A stretch of DNA of 5,612 bases from Anaerolineae bacterium (GTDB lineage: Bacteria; Chloroflexota; Anaerolineae; Anaerolineales; Villigracilaceae): positions 8,869 through 14,480 of the forward strand of contig PLNY01000213.1 in NCBI GenBank assembly GCA_003141915.1, given 5' to 3'. The translations under genes were made by a program, and so were the position numbers. The notes beneath the pieces are model-generated. The model did not search any database, was not told the DNA's origin, and was given only the letters and a program-made list of their open reading frames with translations. Positions 1 to 5,612 of this stretch are shown here, piece after piece. Position 1 is the stretch's first letter; every line of letters starts with the position of its first letter.

Positions 1-1068
1 CGCGTCAGGATCGTATCCAATATGCTCGATGCCGTCATAATGCGCCCATGAACCGGGCAGGATCGGCCCATCGGCCACAACGCCTTCCCCCTTCAAGAAA
101 GCGGAAATAATGTAATCGCGATTCAAGCCCAGCATCAAGGCGCGGCGAATATTTGCGTCCTGGAAAAAGGTAACTTGATTGTTATTCAGGTTCAGCAAGA
201 CGATGGACATTTGAGGCAGACTGCTGGTATAAACCATGAGATTCGGATCAGCCAGCGCGGCGGGCAATACATCGGACGTCAGCTGGCTGACGCCGAGCAC
301 CTCACCTTGTCTGAATGCATCATAGGCAGACTTCGAATCAGGATAATAGCGAAAGACCACTTGCTGGATGTAAGGCTTCTGTCCATAATACTTACCGTTG
401 AGCGTCAGCACGATGCCAGCAACATGCCCGTTTTCGACAAGGAAATGATCGAATTTATACGGCCCCGAACCGATGGGACTGATATTGAAATTTGCGCTCG
501 CAAGTTGATTCGCAGGTGCCGAGGCGAGGATATGTTTGGGAAGCAGGCCAAACGTCAAATAGTCGAGGAATGGAGCGAATGGTTCCGGCAAAGTGAATTT
601 AAGATTTTGTTCATCCAGCTTGGTTACGGTGATTTGATTCCATAAGTCCTTAATATCCTGAGGAAAAAAGGAACTGGATTTGATCAGGCCAATCGTAAAA
701 ATCACATCGTCGCTGGTGACGGGAGTACCGTCCTGCCAGACGGCATCCGAACGAAGGGTAAAGTTGTAGACTGTGCCATCAGGCGTTGCTCCCCACGATT
801 CCGCCAAGTCCGGCTGCGGCAGGCCGCGTGAATCGAATTTGATCAAGCCGCTGAATATCAAGCCGTCCACGTCGCGGTCCGAAGGGTTATTCCAATCCAA
901 AAGCGGATTGAGGCGGCCCAGCGATCCGATTAAACCTTCGCTGTAAATTCCGCCGCTGGAAGGTTGGGACAAAATAGGCGCGAGGACCGGCTGCTGACTG
1001 AGCAAAAGAACTGCCACAACAATCAGCGTGATCGCGACAACCAAAATCTGCCAGCGTAATCGTCTCAT
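1..1068 (-). CDS. ABC transporter substrate-binding protein, family 5 (peptide/nickel type), 5' part only
   Basis: My translation from the ATG at 1068-1066 stays open for 356 codons to the window edge, so the C-terminus is missing (family members are usually 500-600 aa). Family-5 binding proteins capture peptides, nickel or other solutes outside the membrane and deliver them to an ABC importer. Residues 1-6 are basic (MRRLRW) and 8-23 form one hydrophobic segment, so the protein is exported or anchored. There is no lipobox cysteine; VLA at 28-30 could be a signal peptidase I site. Typical family signatures follow: LAESW (88-92), DGTVYNFTLR (97-106), WQDGTPVTSDDV (111-122), GSGPYKF (200-206), and IRRAL with LNRDYI (307-320). 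No transporter permease or ATPase gene is in view, so the ligand is unknown. The start lacks a clear Shine-Dalgarno and sits just after the secG terminator. Family call secure; ligand not. Confidence 0.9.
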   Translation of the reverse strand, partial: MRRLRWQILVVAITLIVVAVLLLSQQPVLAPILSQPSSGGIYSEGLIGSLGRLNPLLDWNNPSDRDVDGLIFSGLIKFDSRGLPQPDLAESWGATPDGTVYNFTLRSDAVWQDGTPVTSDDVIFTIGLIKSSSFFPQDIKDLWNQITVTKLDEQNLKFTLPEPFAPFLDYLTFGLLPKHILASAPANQLASANFNISPIGSGPYKFDHFLVENGHVAGIVLTLNGKYYGQKPYIQQVVFRYYPDSKSAYDAFRQGEVLGVSQLTSDVLPAALADPNLMVYTSSLPQMSIVLLNLNNNQVTFFQDANIRRALMLGLNRDYIISAFLKGEGVVADGPILPGSWAHYDGIEHIGYDPDA

Positions 1069-1087
1069 AAAGGTTCGATGATCCGAC

Positions 1088-1143
1088 AAAAAAGAAAGGC
1101 CGCATGCCAAGACGCGTCAAAAAACGCGAATGGGCGGCCTTTC
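1088..1143 (-). terminator. Rho-independent terminator after secG
   Basis: Read on the minus strand, GAAAGGCCGC (1143-1134) pairs perfectly over 10 bp with GCGGCCTTTC (1103-1094) and is followed by six T (1093-1088). The 30-nt loop contains a smaller CGCG/CGCG hairpin (1128-1125 with 1116-1113). The structure begins 12 nt after the secG stop codon and ends 19 nt before the ATG of the binding-protein gene, so it should end secG transcripts or attenuate readthrough into that gene. Confidence 0.85.
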
Positions 1144-1155
1144 CAGAAGTCAGCA

Positions 1156-1380
1156 TTAGTGTGAGATAATGATGACTGTGATCGCCAGCCCGAAGAATAA
1201 AATGCTCAAGACAATGGTGACCCAGAATAGAACGCGTTCGACGCCGCGGCGGGCCGTGAAAATCGTACTCGCATCAGATCCGGTTAAACCACCCAGCCCG
1301 GCTCCCTTGCTTTGCATAATGACGCTGATAATCAACCCAACGGCGATTATAATCAGCGCGATATCCAGAAACTTAACCAT
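1156..1380 (-). CDS. secG: Protein-export membrane protein SecG
   Basis: This 74-aa protein is SecG, the small non-essential subunit of the SecYEG translocon that assists SecA-driven export across the cytoplasmic membrane. It has the family's layout: a first membrane helix at about residues 5-22, a conserved Gly-rich cytoplasmic loop with the signature MQSKGAGLGGLTG (22-34) followed by TARRGVERV, and a second helix at about 51-72. The length is normal for a SecG without a C-terminal extension. The ATG at 1380-1378 is preceded by a perfect AGGAGG (1393-1388) with a 7-nt gap. It has its own promoter upstream and a strong terminator 12 nt after the stop, so it is probably transcribed mainly on its own, with some possible readthrough to the solute-binding protein gene downstream. 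Confidence 0.95.
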   Translation of the reverse strand: MVKFLDIALIIIAVGLIISVIMQSKGAGLGGLTGSDASTIFTARRGVERVLFWVTIVLSILFFGLAITVIIISH

Positions 1381-1409
1381 GGTTGTGCCTCCTAAAAATT
1401 AGCGGGCAA

Positions 1410-1439
1410 ATTATACCTGCGATAAAGGAAACTCGTCAA
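1410..1439 (-). promoter_or_regulatory. Sigma70-type promoter of secG
   Basis: On the minus strand, TTGACG (1439-1434, 5 of 6 consensus) and TATAAT (1415-1410, perfect) are separated by 18 bp. The expected transcription start, around 1403, gives a short leader of about 20 nt that contains the AGGAGG of secG. This is among the best promoter matches in the window. Confidence 0.8.
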
Positions 1440-1463
1440 CCAACGCGGATGAGCAGAAATTAA

Positions 1464-1492
1464 TTTACAGAGATTCTTACAGCAAATCTTAA
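1464..1492 (+). promoter_or_regulatory. Weak candidate promoter for the membrane protein/hydrolase pair
   Basis: TTTACA (1464-1469, 5 of 6 of the -35 consensus) is followed after 17 bp by TCTTAA (1487-1492), which matches only 3 of 6 -10 positions. The location, 24 bp before the start codon at 1516, is right for the plus-strand pair, but the surrounding sequence is AT-rich and such partial matches arise easily by chance. Confidence 0.3.
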
Positions 1493-1515
1493 AAGTTTTA
1501 CCGCAGGAGAGACCT

Positions 1516-2040
1516 ATGCTTAATTTCCTAAACGCTTTATTTGGAGGAGCGCTTCTGATCGCCGGACGCAAATTATTCTGGCTGTTCGTCGGCGTGATCG
1601 GGTTTATCATCGGCGTTCAAGTTGCGACACGCTTCTTTCACGGCTCCGAGTTGATCACCATCGTCGCCGGGCTAGGCCTCGGAGTGATCTTTGCCGTCCT
1701 GGCGATTTTTCTCGAGACGCTCGCGATTGGCATCGCCGGATTTCTCGGCGGCGGTTATATTCTCCTCAGCATCGCTGGTTTATTCGGCCTTGATAGAGGC
1801 ATCCTGACGTGGATCATCTTCATCCTCGGCGGCATTATCGGCGCGGCGTTGATCGCATCCATATTCGATTGGGCGCTCATCATCATTTCATCGCTGGCCG
1901 GTTCATCCATGGTAATCAAGGCTTTTCAATTTGGACGACCAATGGCAGCGCTGGTGTTCATTGTCCTGTTATTTATCGGCATCGTAGTGCAGGCATCCAT
2001 GCTAAGGGCCGAAAGACGCACGGCACAAAAACATGCTTGA
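1516..2040 (+). CDS. Multi-pass membrane protein, TMEM198/DUF4203-like
   Basis: This is a 174-aa, strongly hydrophobic protein with about six or seven predicted membrane segments (roughly 5-17, 20-37, 46-66, 68-91, 95-116, 118-134 and 142-161). The helices are rich in Gly at regular spacing (VGVIGFIIG, GLGLG, GFLGGGY, LGGIIGAA), and the protein ends GIVVQ followed by a short basic cytoplasmic tail. This resembles the TM7S3/TM198-like (DUF4203) group, whose biochemical role in bacteria is not established; the assignment is by general look only. The ATG at 1516 follows AGGAGA (1505-1510) at 5 nt. The last 8 nt overlap the next gene, an alpha/beta hydrolase, which points to co-translation. The gene diverges from secG. 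A function cannot be stated. Confidence 0.8.
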   Translation: MLNFLNALFGGALLIAGRKLFWLFVGVIGFIIGVQVATRFFHGSELITIVAGLGLGVIFAVLAIFLETLAIGIAGFLGGGYILLSIAGLFGLDRGILTWIIFILGGIIGAALIASIFDWALIIISSLAGSSMVIKAFQFGRPMAALVFIVLLFIGIVVQASMLRAERRTAQKHA

Positions 2041-2515
2041 TCCCAAACGGGTCATTTATTTACACGGTCTCGACTCAAATAGTCAAACCTATAAAGCCGC
2101 GTTGATTCGCGCGATCTATCCGGATTTGATCACGCCCGATTTTACCGGCTCGCTCGAAGAACGGATGCGGCAACTTTATCCGATTCTCGGCGACGAATCC
2201 AACTGGACTTTGATCGGCTCTTCCTTCGGAGGCTTGATGGCCGCTTTGTTTTCAACGCGGCATCCCGCGCAAGTCCGTAAGCAGATTCTTCTCGCGCCAG
2301 CGCTGATGCTTCCCGAATTCGCTGAACATCTCCCAAAGCCCATTACGGTTCCAACGATCCTTATTCATGGCCGCCAGGATACCGTTGTCCCATTAAATCA
2401 AATCACACCATTAACGGAAAAAGTATTTCAATATCTTACCTATCACATTGTGGACGATGATCATCGTTTGCATCGAACCGCCGAAACGCTGGATTGGAAA
2501 TCATTGATTCAATAG
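2033..2515 (+). CDS. Small alpha/beta hydrolase, YqiA/UPF0227-like esterase
   Basis: A compact 160-aa serine hydrolase, probably cytoplasmic as no signal peptide is seen. After the first strand (VIYLHGLDSN, 7-16, with the oxyanion-loop HG) comes the nucleophile elbow GSSFGG (62-67), giving Ser64. The acid is probably Asp116 in HGRQD (112-116), and the base His144 in the DDDHRLH stretch (141-147). The order and the short, cap-less core match YqiA-like esterases, which are usually about 160-200 aa and whose natural substrates are largely unknown; I infer hydrolysis of a small ester or thioester without being able to name it. The ATG at 2033 lies inside the last codons of the membrane-protein gene with an 8-nt overlap and no strong Shine-Dalgarno of its own, so translation is probably coupled. 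All triad residues are present, so it should be active. Confidence 0.85.
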   Translation: MLDPKRVIYLHGLDSNSQTYKAALIRAIYPDLITPDFTGSLEERMRQLYPILGDESNWTLIGSSFGGLMAALFSTRHPAQVRKQILLAPALMLPEFAEHLPKPITVPTILIHGRQDTVVPLNQITPLTEKVFQYLTYHIVDDDHRLHRTAETLDWKSLIQ

Positions 2516-2550
2516 ATCGTTGCCTACCCATTGAGTTCAACAAAGCCATA

Positions 2551-2579
2551 TTGCTTTCCTAAAAGTTTTGCTGTATATT
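2551..2579 (+). promoter_or_regulatory. Candidate promoter of acs
   Basis: TTGCTT (2551-2556, 3 of 6 of the -35 consensus) and TATATT (2574-2579, 5 of 6 of the -10 consensus) are spaced by exactly 17 bp. The predicted start near 2586 would give a leader of about 35 nt. The poor -35 and the palindrome directly downstream would fit a regulated promoter, which is an inference. Confidence 0.5.
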
Positions 2580-2599
2580 AAGCTAAATATTTAGCTCAA
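2578..2599 (+). promoter_or_regulatory. Palindromic operator candidate over the acs transcription start
   Basis: AGCTAAATATTTAGCT (2581-2596) is a perfect 16-bp palindrome. After one mismatched pair it continues as TT/AA, giving a 22-bp near-palindrome. It begins right after the candidate -10 box and is centred at about +2 or +3 of the predicted transcript, a classic place for a dimeric repressor to block initiation. Alternatively, in RNA it could fold into a weak AU-rich hairpin. The cognate regulator is not visible in the window. Confidence 0.5.
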
Positions 2600-2621
2600 C
2601 CTTTCGCCAAAGGAGAGAGAT

Positions 2622-4523
2622 ATGTCCAAGAGCAAACCGCAATTGGAAGGTGAAGTCTATTACCCGTCGAACGAAGTTGTCGAGCAGGCGCGCCTGAAAG
2701 ACTGGGATGAGATGGCCGAAAAGGCCCGCAAAGATCCGCAGGCATTTTGGGCGGCTGAAGCCGAAGAACTGGAATGGTTCAAGAAGTGGGATCAGGTTCT
2801 CGATGATTCAAAGAAGCCGTTCTTCAAATGGTTCGTAGGGGCAAAGACCAATATCGTTCACAACGCAATCGACCGACATCTCAAAACATATCGCAAAAAC
2901 AAACTGGCGCTCGTCTGGGAAAGCGAGGACGGAAAAACCGAACGGACTTTTTCGTACTTCCTGCTCAACCGCGAAGTCAGCCGCATGGCAAATATCATCA
3001 AAGCCATGGGCGTCAATAAAGGCGACCGCGTCACGATTTATATGGGACGCATTCCCGAAATTGCTTTTGCGATGCTGGCCTGCGCCAAGATCGGTGCGAT
3101 TCATTCGGTCGTCTTCGGAGGCTTCAGCGTGGACGCGCTTCAAGGCCGCATCGATGACAGCCAATCGAAGCTGGTCATCACCTGCGACGGCGCTTTTCAA
3201 AACGGGAAAATCGTCGAGTTGAAACGAACAGTGGACGAAGCGGTCAAACGCTGTCCGTCCGTAGAGAACGTAATCGTTGTCAAACGCGTCGGACACGAAG
3301 TGCCGATGGAAGTCAGCCGCGATCATTGGTATCACGATCTGTGTGCATTGCCGATTGCAAACGGCAAATGCGCCACCGAAGTGATGGACGCGGAAGATCC
3401 GCTGTACATTCTTTACACGTCCGGCTCGACGGGCAGACCTAAAGCCATTTTGCATACGCACGGTGGTTACATGGTCGGGACGTATACAACGCTCAAATAT
3501 GTTTTCGATATCAATGATGAGGACCGCTATTGGTGCGCCGCTGACCCGGGCTGGGTAACCGGACATTCTTACATCGTATATGGCCCAATGCTCAACGGCG
3601 CGACTTCGTTCATGTCGGAAGCCGGGCCTTCGTATCCATATCCGAATCGCATCTGGCAACAAGTGGAACGATACGGCATCAGAATTCTTTATATGGCGCC
3701 GACTGCCATCCGCGGCTTGATGCGTTTCGGCGAAGCGTGGCCAAACAAACATGATCTATCGTCATTGCGTTTGCTCGGAAGCGTGGGCGAACCGATCAAT
3801 CCCGAAGCGTGGAAATGGTATTATCGTGTGATCGGCAAAGAGAAATGCCCCATCATGGATACGTGGTGGCAGACTGAGACCGGCATGTTCATGATCACGC
3901 CGACGCCGACCGTGCCGCTCAAGCCGGGTTCGGGCACGCGTCCATTCTTTGGACAGGAAGCGGAGGTGCTCGACGAAGCAGGCAAGCCCGTCGCTGACGA
4001 CACCGAAGGTTATCTCGTTTTGAAGAATCCGTGGCCTGCGATGCTGCGGACAATCTACGGCGACCCGGACCGTTATGTGAATCAATATTGGAGCAAGTAT
4101 CCCGGCAAATATTTGACCGGCGATTCAGCCAAGCGCGATAGGGATGGCTATTTCTGGATCATCGGCCGCGCCGACGATGTGATCAAAGTCTCGGGTCATC
4201 GCTTGGGAACCGCAGAAATTGAATCAGCTTTGGTCAGCCATCACGCGGTGGCGGAAGCCGCGGCAATTGGATTGCCGCATGAAGTCAAAGGACAAGCGAT
4301 TCATACATTCGTGTTGTTGCGTTCAGGCTTTGAAGCATCGCCTGAACTCGCCGAAGAATTGCGTCAACACGTTGCGACTCACATGGGACCGATTGCGCGC
4401 CCCGAAGATGTCAAGTTCGTGGATAAACTGCCGAAGACGCGTTCCGGCAAGATCATGCGCCGCGTGTTGAAAGCACGCGCACAGGGATTGCCTGAAGGCG
4501 ATGTAAGTACACTGGACGAATAA
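2622..4523 (+). CDS. acsA: Acetyl-CoA synthetase (AMP-forming)
   Basis: This 633-aa cytoplasmic enzyme converts acetate, ATP and CoA to acetyl-CoA, AMP and pyrophosphate in two steps through acetyl-AMP. The order of parts is typical: N-terminal ACS region (about 20-75), the ATP-binding loop YTSGSTGRPK (265-274), GWVTGH (310-315), GSVGEPINPEAW (387-398), TWWQTET (414-420), LTGD (498-501), GRADDVIKVSGHR (515-527) and KTRSGKIMRR (605-614). Asp501, Arg516, Arg527 and Lys610 fit the ATP-, CoA- and catalytic-lysine positions known from Salmonella Acs. Val312, Thr313, Val388 and Trp416 match its acetate pocket, which argues for acetate over propionate or longer acids. Lys610 is the residue that acetyltransferases modify to inactivate the enzyme in other bacteria. 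The ATG at 2622 follows AAGGAG (2610-2615) at 6 nt. It is preceded by its own candidate promoter and operator, so it is likely monocistronic. Confidence 0.97.
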   Translation: MSKSKPQLEGEVYYPSNEVVEQARLKDWDEMAEKARKDPQAFWAAEAEELEWFKKWDQVLDDSKKPFFKWFVGAKTNIVHNAIDRHLKTYRKNKLALVWESEDGKTERTFSYFLLNREVSRMANIIKAMGVNKGDRVTIYMGRIPEIAFAMLACAKIGAIHSVVFGGFSVDALQGRIDDSQSKLVITCDGAFQNGKIVELKRTVDEAVKRCPSVENVIVVKRVGHEVPMEVSRDHWYHDLCALPIANGKCATEVMDAEDPLYILYTSGSTGRPKAILHTHGGYMVGTYTTLKYVFDINDEDRYWCAADPGWVTGHSYIVYGPMLNGATSFMSEAGPSYPYPNRIWQQVERYGIRILYMAPTAIRGLMRFGEAWPNKHDLSSLRLLGSVGEPINPEAWKWYYRVIGKEKCPIMDTWWQTETGMFMITPTPTVPLKPGSGTRPFFGQEAEVLDEAGKPVADDTEGYLVLKNPWPAMLRTIYGDPDRYVNQYWSKYPGKYLTGDSAKRDRDGYFWIIGRADDVIKVSGHRLGTAEIESALVSHHAVAEAAAIGLPHEVKGQAIHTFVLLRSGFEASPELAEELRQHVATHMGPIARPEDVKFVDKLPKTRSGKIMRRVLKARAQGLPEGDVSTLDE

Positions 4524-4534
4524 TACATGATCAA

Positions 4535-4563
4535 ACCTCCGAGGTCTTGAAGACCTCGGAGGT
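4535..4563. repeat. Perfect 29-nt hairpin between convergent genes (REP-like or terminator)
   Basis: ACCTCCGAGGTCTT (4535-4548) pairs perfectly with AAGACCTCGGAGGT (4550-4563) around a single G. In a folded strand this leaves about a 12-bp GC-rich stem with a TTGAA-type loop. It lies in the 60 bp between the acs and SAM-hydrolase stop codons. On the plus strand no T-run follows. On the minus strand only TTTGAT follows, so it is a poor intrinsic terminator in either direction. The near-perfect symmetry suggests a dispersed extragenic palindrome that may also stabilise or end both converging transcripts; the dispersal is an inference. Confidence 0.7.
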
Positions 4564-4583
4564 CGCTTCACCTGTAATGACAG

Positions 4584-5384
4584 TTACAAAATAATTACTT
4601 CAATCCGATCGCCAACTTTAACATTTAACTTTGTTGCCGCGTTACCATTAACTACGGATACGATCAAATTACCAGTACTTCCGATTAATGCAACCACTTC
4701 ACCTTCCGTGCGCTCGCCAAAGGTATTGACCATGCCATTAATCTCAACACCATTCAACTTGACCATGATTTTATCTTTATTTTGAATCACATTGCCCAAA
4801 TTCTCGATGCGAATGTTCGAGGCGAGATTTCCAAAATGATCGATATGAATGATCTCACCGCTCCAGCCATTGTCGATTCGTTGAGGCTGAGGGAGTTGGA
4901 GGCGCACCGGGTCTGTGAATTCCGTTCCAAGGTCCGAGAGAAGAACGCCGTTGGCTAAATGCGCCGCAACCGGCGAGAAGATGTCGCGTCCATGAAATAC
5001 GTAACTGACATTCGGCAACCAATATTTTGTTTGATCCAGCTGAACAAATTTACAAGGCCAACCTTCTTTTTCCGCGCGGTCAAGTAAAAGTGTAATCGTT
5101 CCGTTATCGGGCCCAACATAAAACCAGTCGCCGATTTGTGCTGCCATCGGACGGCGCGCTGTTCCAACGCCGGGATCAACCACGACAACATGCACAGTGC
5201 CCTTGGGAAAATACGGAGCAGAGCGGGATAAAATCAGCGAGGCTTCGCGAATGTTTTGGGCGCCGATCATGTGACTCAAATCTGAAATTTGCGCTTGCGG
5301 ACAAATTCCCCAAATCACACCTTTCATCACGCCGACGTTTCCATCCTTAATGCCGAAGTCCGTCATCAAAGTGATGATTGCCAC
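4584..5384 (-). CDS. S-adenosylmethionine hydrolase (SAM hydroxide adenosyltransferase, DUF62)
   Basis: This 266-aa protein belongs to the DUF62 family, relatives of fluorinase and chlorinase that in most organisms use water to split SAM into adenosine and methionine. Signatures run in order: TLMTDFG (5-11), MKG (20-22), VVVDPGVGTARRP (67-79), GPDNG (91-95), FHGRDIFSPVAAHLANG (130-146) and HIDHFGN in the C-terminal beta-barrel domain (from about 170). Asp70, Arg77 and His131 fit the Asp-Arg-His triad of characterised hydrolases such as Pyrococcus PH0463, so water rather than halide as nucleophile is expected. The length is normal for the family. The start is GTG (5384-5382), preceded by GAGGAG at 5 nt; the ATG two bases upstream is in another frame. 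It has its own strong promoter and stands alone, converging with acs. Its physiological role remains debated, so this call covers activity only. Confidence 0.93.
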   Translation of the reverse strand: MAIITLMTDFGIKDGNVGVMKGVIWGICPQAQISDLSHMIGAQNIREASLILSRSAPYFPKGTVHVVVVDPGVGTARRPMAAQIGDWFYVGPDNGTITLLLDRAEKEGWPCKFVQLDQTKYWLPNVSYVFHGRDIFSPVAAHLANGVLLSDLGTEFTDPVRLQLPQPQRIDNGWSGEIIHIDHFGNLASNIRIENLGNVIQNKDKIMVKLNGVEINGMVNTFGERTEGEVVALIGSTGNLIVSVVNGNAATKLNVKVGDRIEVIIL

Positions 5385-5389
5385 ATTAA

Positions 5390-5395
5390 CTCCTC
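5390..5395 (-). promoter_or_regulatory. Ribosome binding site that sets the GTG start of the SAM hydrolase
   Basis: GAGGAG (5395-5390 on the minus strand) lies 5 nt before the GTG at 5384 and 3 nt before an out-of-frame ATG at 5386. The 5-nt gap and the conserved first strand of the family (AIITLMTDFG) both favour the GTG. The ATG frame closes after six codons. Confidence 0.8.
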
Positions 5396-5401
5396 ACTGA
5401 T

Positions 5402-5430
5402 ATTATCAAGGGACACAGGAAGAATGTCAA
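5402..5430 (-). promoter_or_regulatory. Sigma70-type promoter of the SAM hydrolase gene
   Basis: On the minus strand, a perfect TTGACA (5430-5425) is followed after exactly 17 bp by GATAAT (5407-5402, 5 of 6 consensus). The transcription start should fall near 5395, giving a very short leader that begins at or just before the Shine-Dalgarno. Such a short leader leaves no room for a riboswitch and suggests simple constitutive expression. Confidence 0.75.
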
Positions 5431-5474
5431 GACAGAAAACAGAATCTGTGTGAAAATTGAGCCACTGGAGAATC

Positions 5475-5612
5475 ATGCCTATCACCTATCGACGCGGGAC
5501 GCTTGACGATTCTAAAAACACTTTTGACGTCTTCCAACAATCCATTATAAATTTGGGCGACCGATTAAGCGCGATGCCAATTAGCGGCGGGCATGATCCG
5601 CAGGTAATTGGG
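5475..5612 (+). CDS. Probable GNAT-family N-acetyltransferase, N-terminal fragment
   Basis: An ATG at 5475 opens a frame of 46 codons that continues past the right edge. The start MPITYRRGTLDDSKNTFDVFQQSI looks like the first strand and first helix of GNAT acetyltransferases, where an I-x-hydrophobic-R-x-G/A strand is followed by a T-x-x-D-x-x turn and then a helix. These enzymes transfer acetyl groups from acetyl-CoA to amines on proteins or small molecules. The acetyl-CoA-binding motif (Q/R-x-x-G-x-G/A) lies beyond the window, so the family call rests on the N-terminus alone and the substrate cannot be judged. GGAG (5467-5470) lies 4 nt before the start, a short but usable gap. The gene diverges from the SAM hydrolase; no convincing plus-strand promoter was found in the 90 bp between them. 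Confidence 0.6.
   Translation, partial: MPITYRRGTLDDSKNTFDVFQQSIINLGDRLSAMPISGGHDPQVIG

Noticed and set aside
175..645. A 156-codon open frame on the plus strand
   Set aside because: It is antisense to the solute-binding protein, whose translation through this stretch shows clear family signatures.
1068..1107. A promoter inside the secG terminator, with TTGGCA as -35
   Set aside because: TTGGCA occurs on the minus strand near 1109-1104, but 17 bp downstream the -10 position reads GTCGGA, which does not resemble TATAAT.
887..1156. An 89-codon minus-strand frame between secG and the binding protein
   Set aside because: It runs through the terminator hairpin and overlaps the signal segment of the binding protein in another frame; the sequence has no family features.
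1809..2105. A 98-codon plus-strand frame rich in His and Arg
   Set aside because: It is the out-of-frame reading of the membrane-protein and hydrolase genes; the composition is typical of such shadows.
2808..3752. A 314-codon open frame on the minus strand
   Set aside because: It lies wholly antisense to the acs gene, whose protein is conserved and complete; its translation shows no recognisable family and it lacks a good ribosome binding site. Long antisense frames are common opposite genes of this codon use.
4323..4571. Minus-strand frame covering the acs 3' end and the hairpin
   Set aside because: It is antisense to the conserved C-terminal domain of acetyl-CoA synthetase, including the catalytic Lys motif.
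4571..4590. A second small hairpin (TGTAA/TTACA) at the SAM hydrolase stop codon
   Set aside because: It has only five AT-rich pairs with a six-base loop, and lies partly within the coding sequence; it would be unstable.
5396..5474. A SAM-sensing riboswitch ahead of the SAM hydrolase
   Set aside because: The predicted start of transcription is within about 10-15 nt of the start codon, so there is no leader to hold one. The small ACAGA/TCTGT inverted repeat near 5440-5452 lies upstream of the promoter and is too short to call.

Overview
The window looks like an ordinary stretch of bacterial chromosome of moderate GC content, most plausibly from the Chloroflexota (Anaerolineae-like). This assignment is an inference from the look of the proteins and the gene mix: a family-5 solute-binding protein next to secG, a short Gly-rich membrane protein ending in GIVVQ, and an acetyl-CoA synthetase whose second half has an archaeal/Gram-positive-like flavour. 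I cannot confirm it without a search. No mobile element, CRISPR array, tRNA or rRNA is visible.

Layout. On the minus strand, 1-1068 is the first 356 codons of an ABC-transporter solute-binding protein that runs off the left edge. Upstream of it lies secG (1380-1156, minus), with a good promoter and a strong rho-independent terminator between the two genes. A divergent intergenic region (1381-1515) separates secG from a plus-strand pair: a multi-pass membrane protein (1516-2040) and a small alpha/beta hydrolase (2033-2515) whose start codon lies inside the membrane gene. After a 106-bp gap with a promoter-like sequence and a perfect 16-bp palindrome comes acetyl-CoA synthetase (2622-4523, plus). 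It converges on an S-adenosylmethionine hydrolase of the DUF62 family (5384-4584, minus); the 60 bp between their stop codons hold a perfect 14-bp-arm hairpin. The SAM hydrolase has a near-consensus promoter and a GTG start, and diverges from the beginning of a probable GNAT acetyltransferase (5475 to the right edge, plus).

Function. The genes are mostly housekeeping: protein export (SecG), solute uptake, acetate activation (AcsA), and turnover of SAM to adenosine and methionine. They do not form one pathway. The only clear operon is the overlapping membrane protein/hydrolase pair. AcsA is a classical lysine-acetylation target and a GNAT fragment lies about 950 bp away, but the fragment is too short and too far from acs to link them.

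I do not see an undescribed system. The points most worth a second look are regulatory: the palindrome over the predicted acs transcription start, the dispersed-repeat-like hairpin downstream of acs, the terminator just before the start codon of the binding protein, and a six-codon out-of-frame reading frame overlapping the GTG start of the SAM hydrolase.
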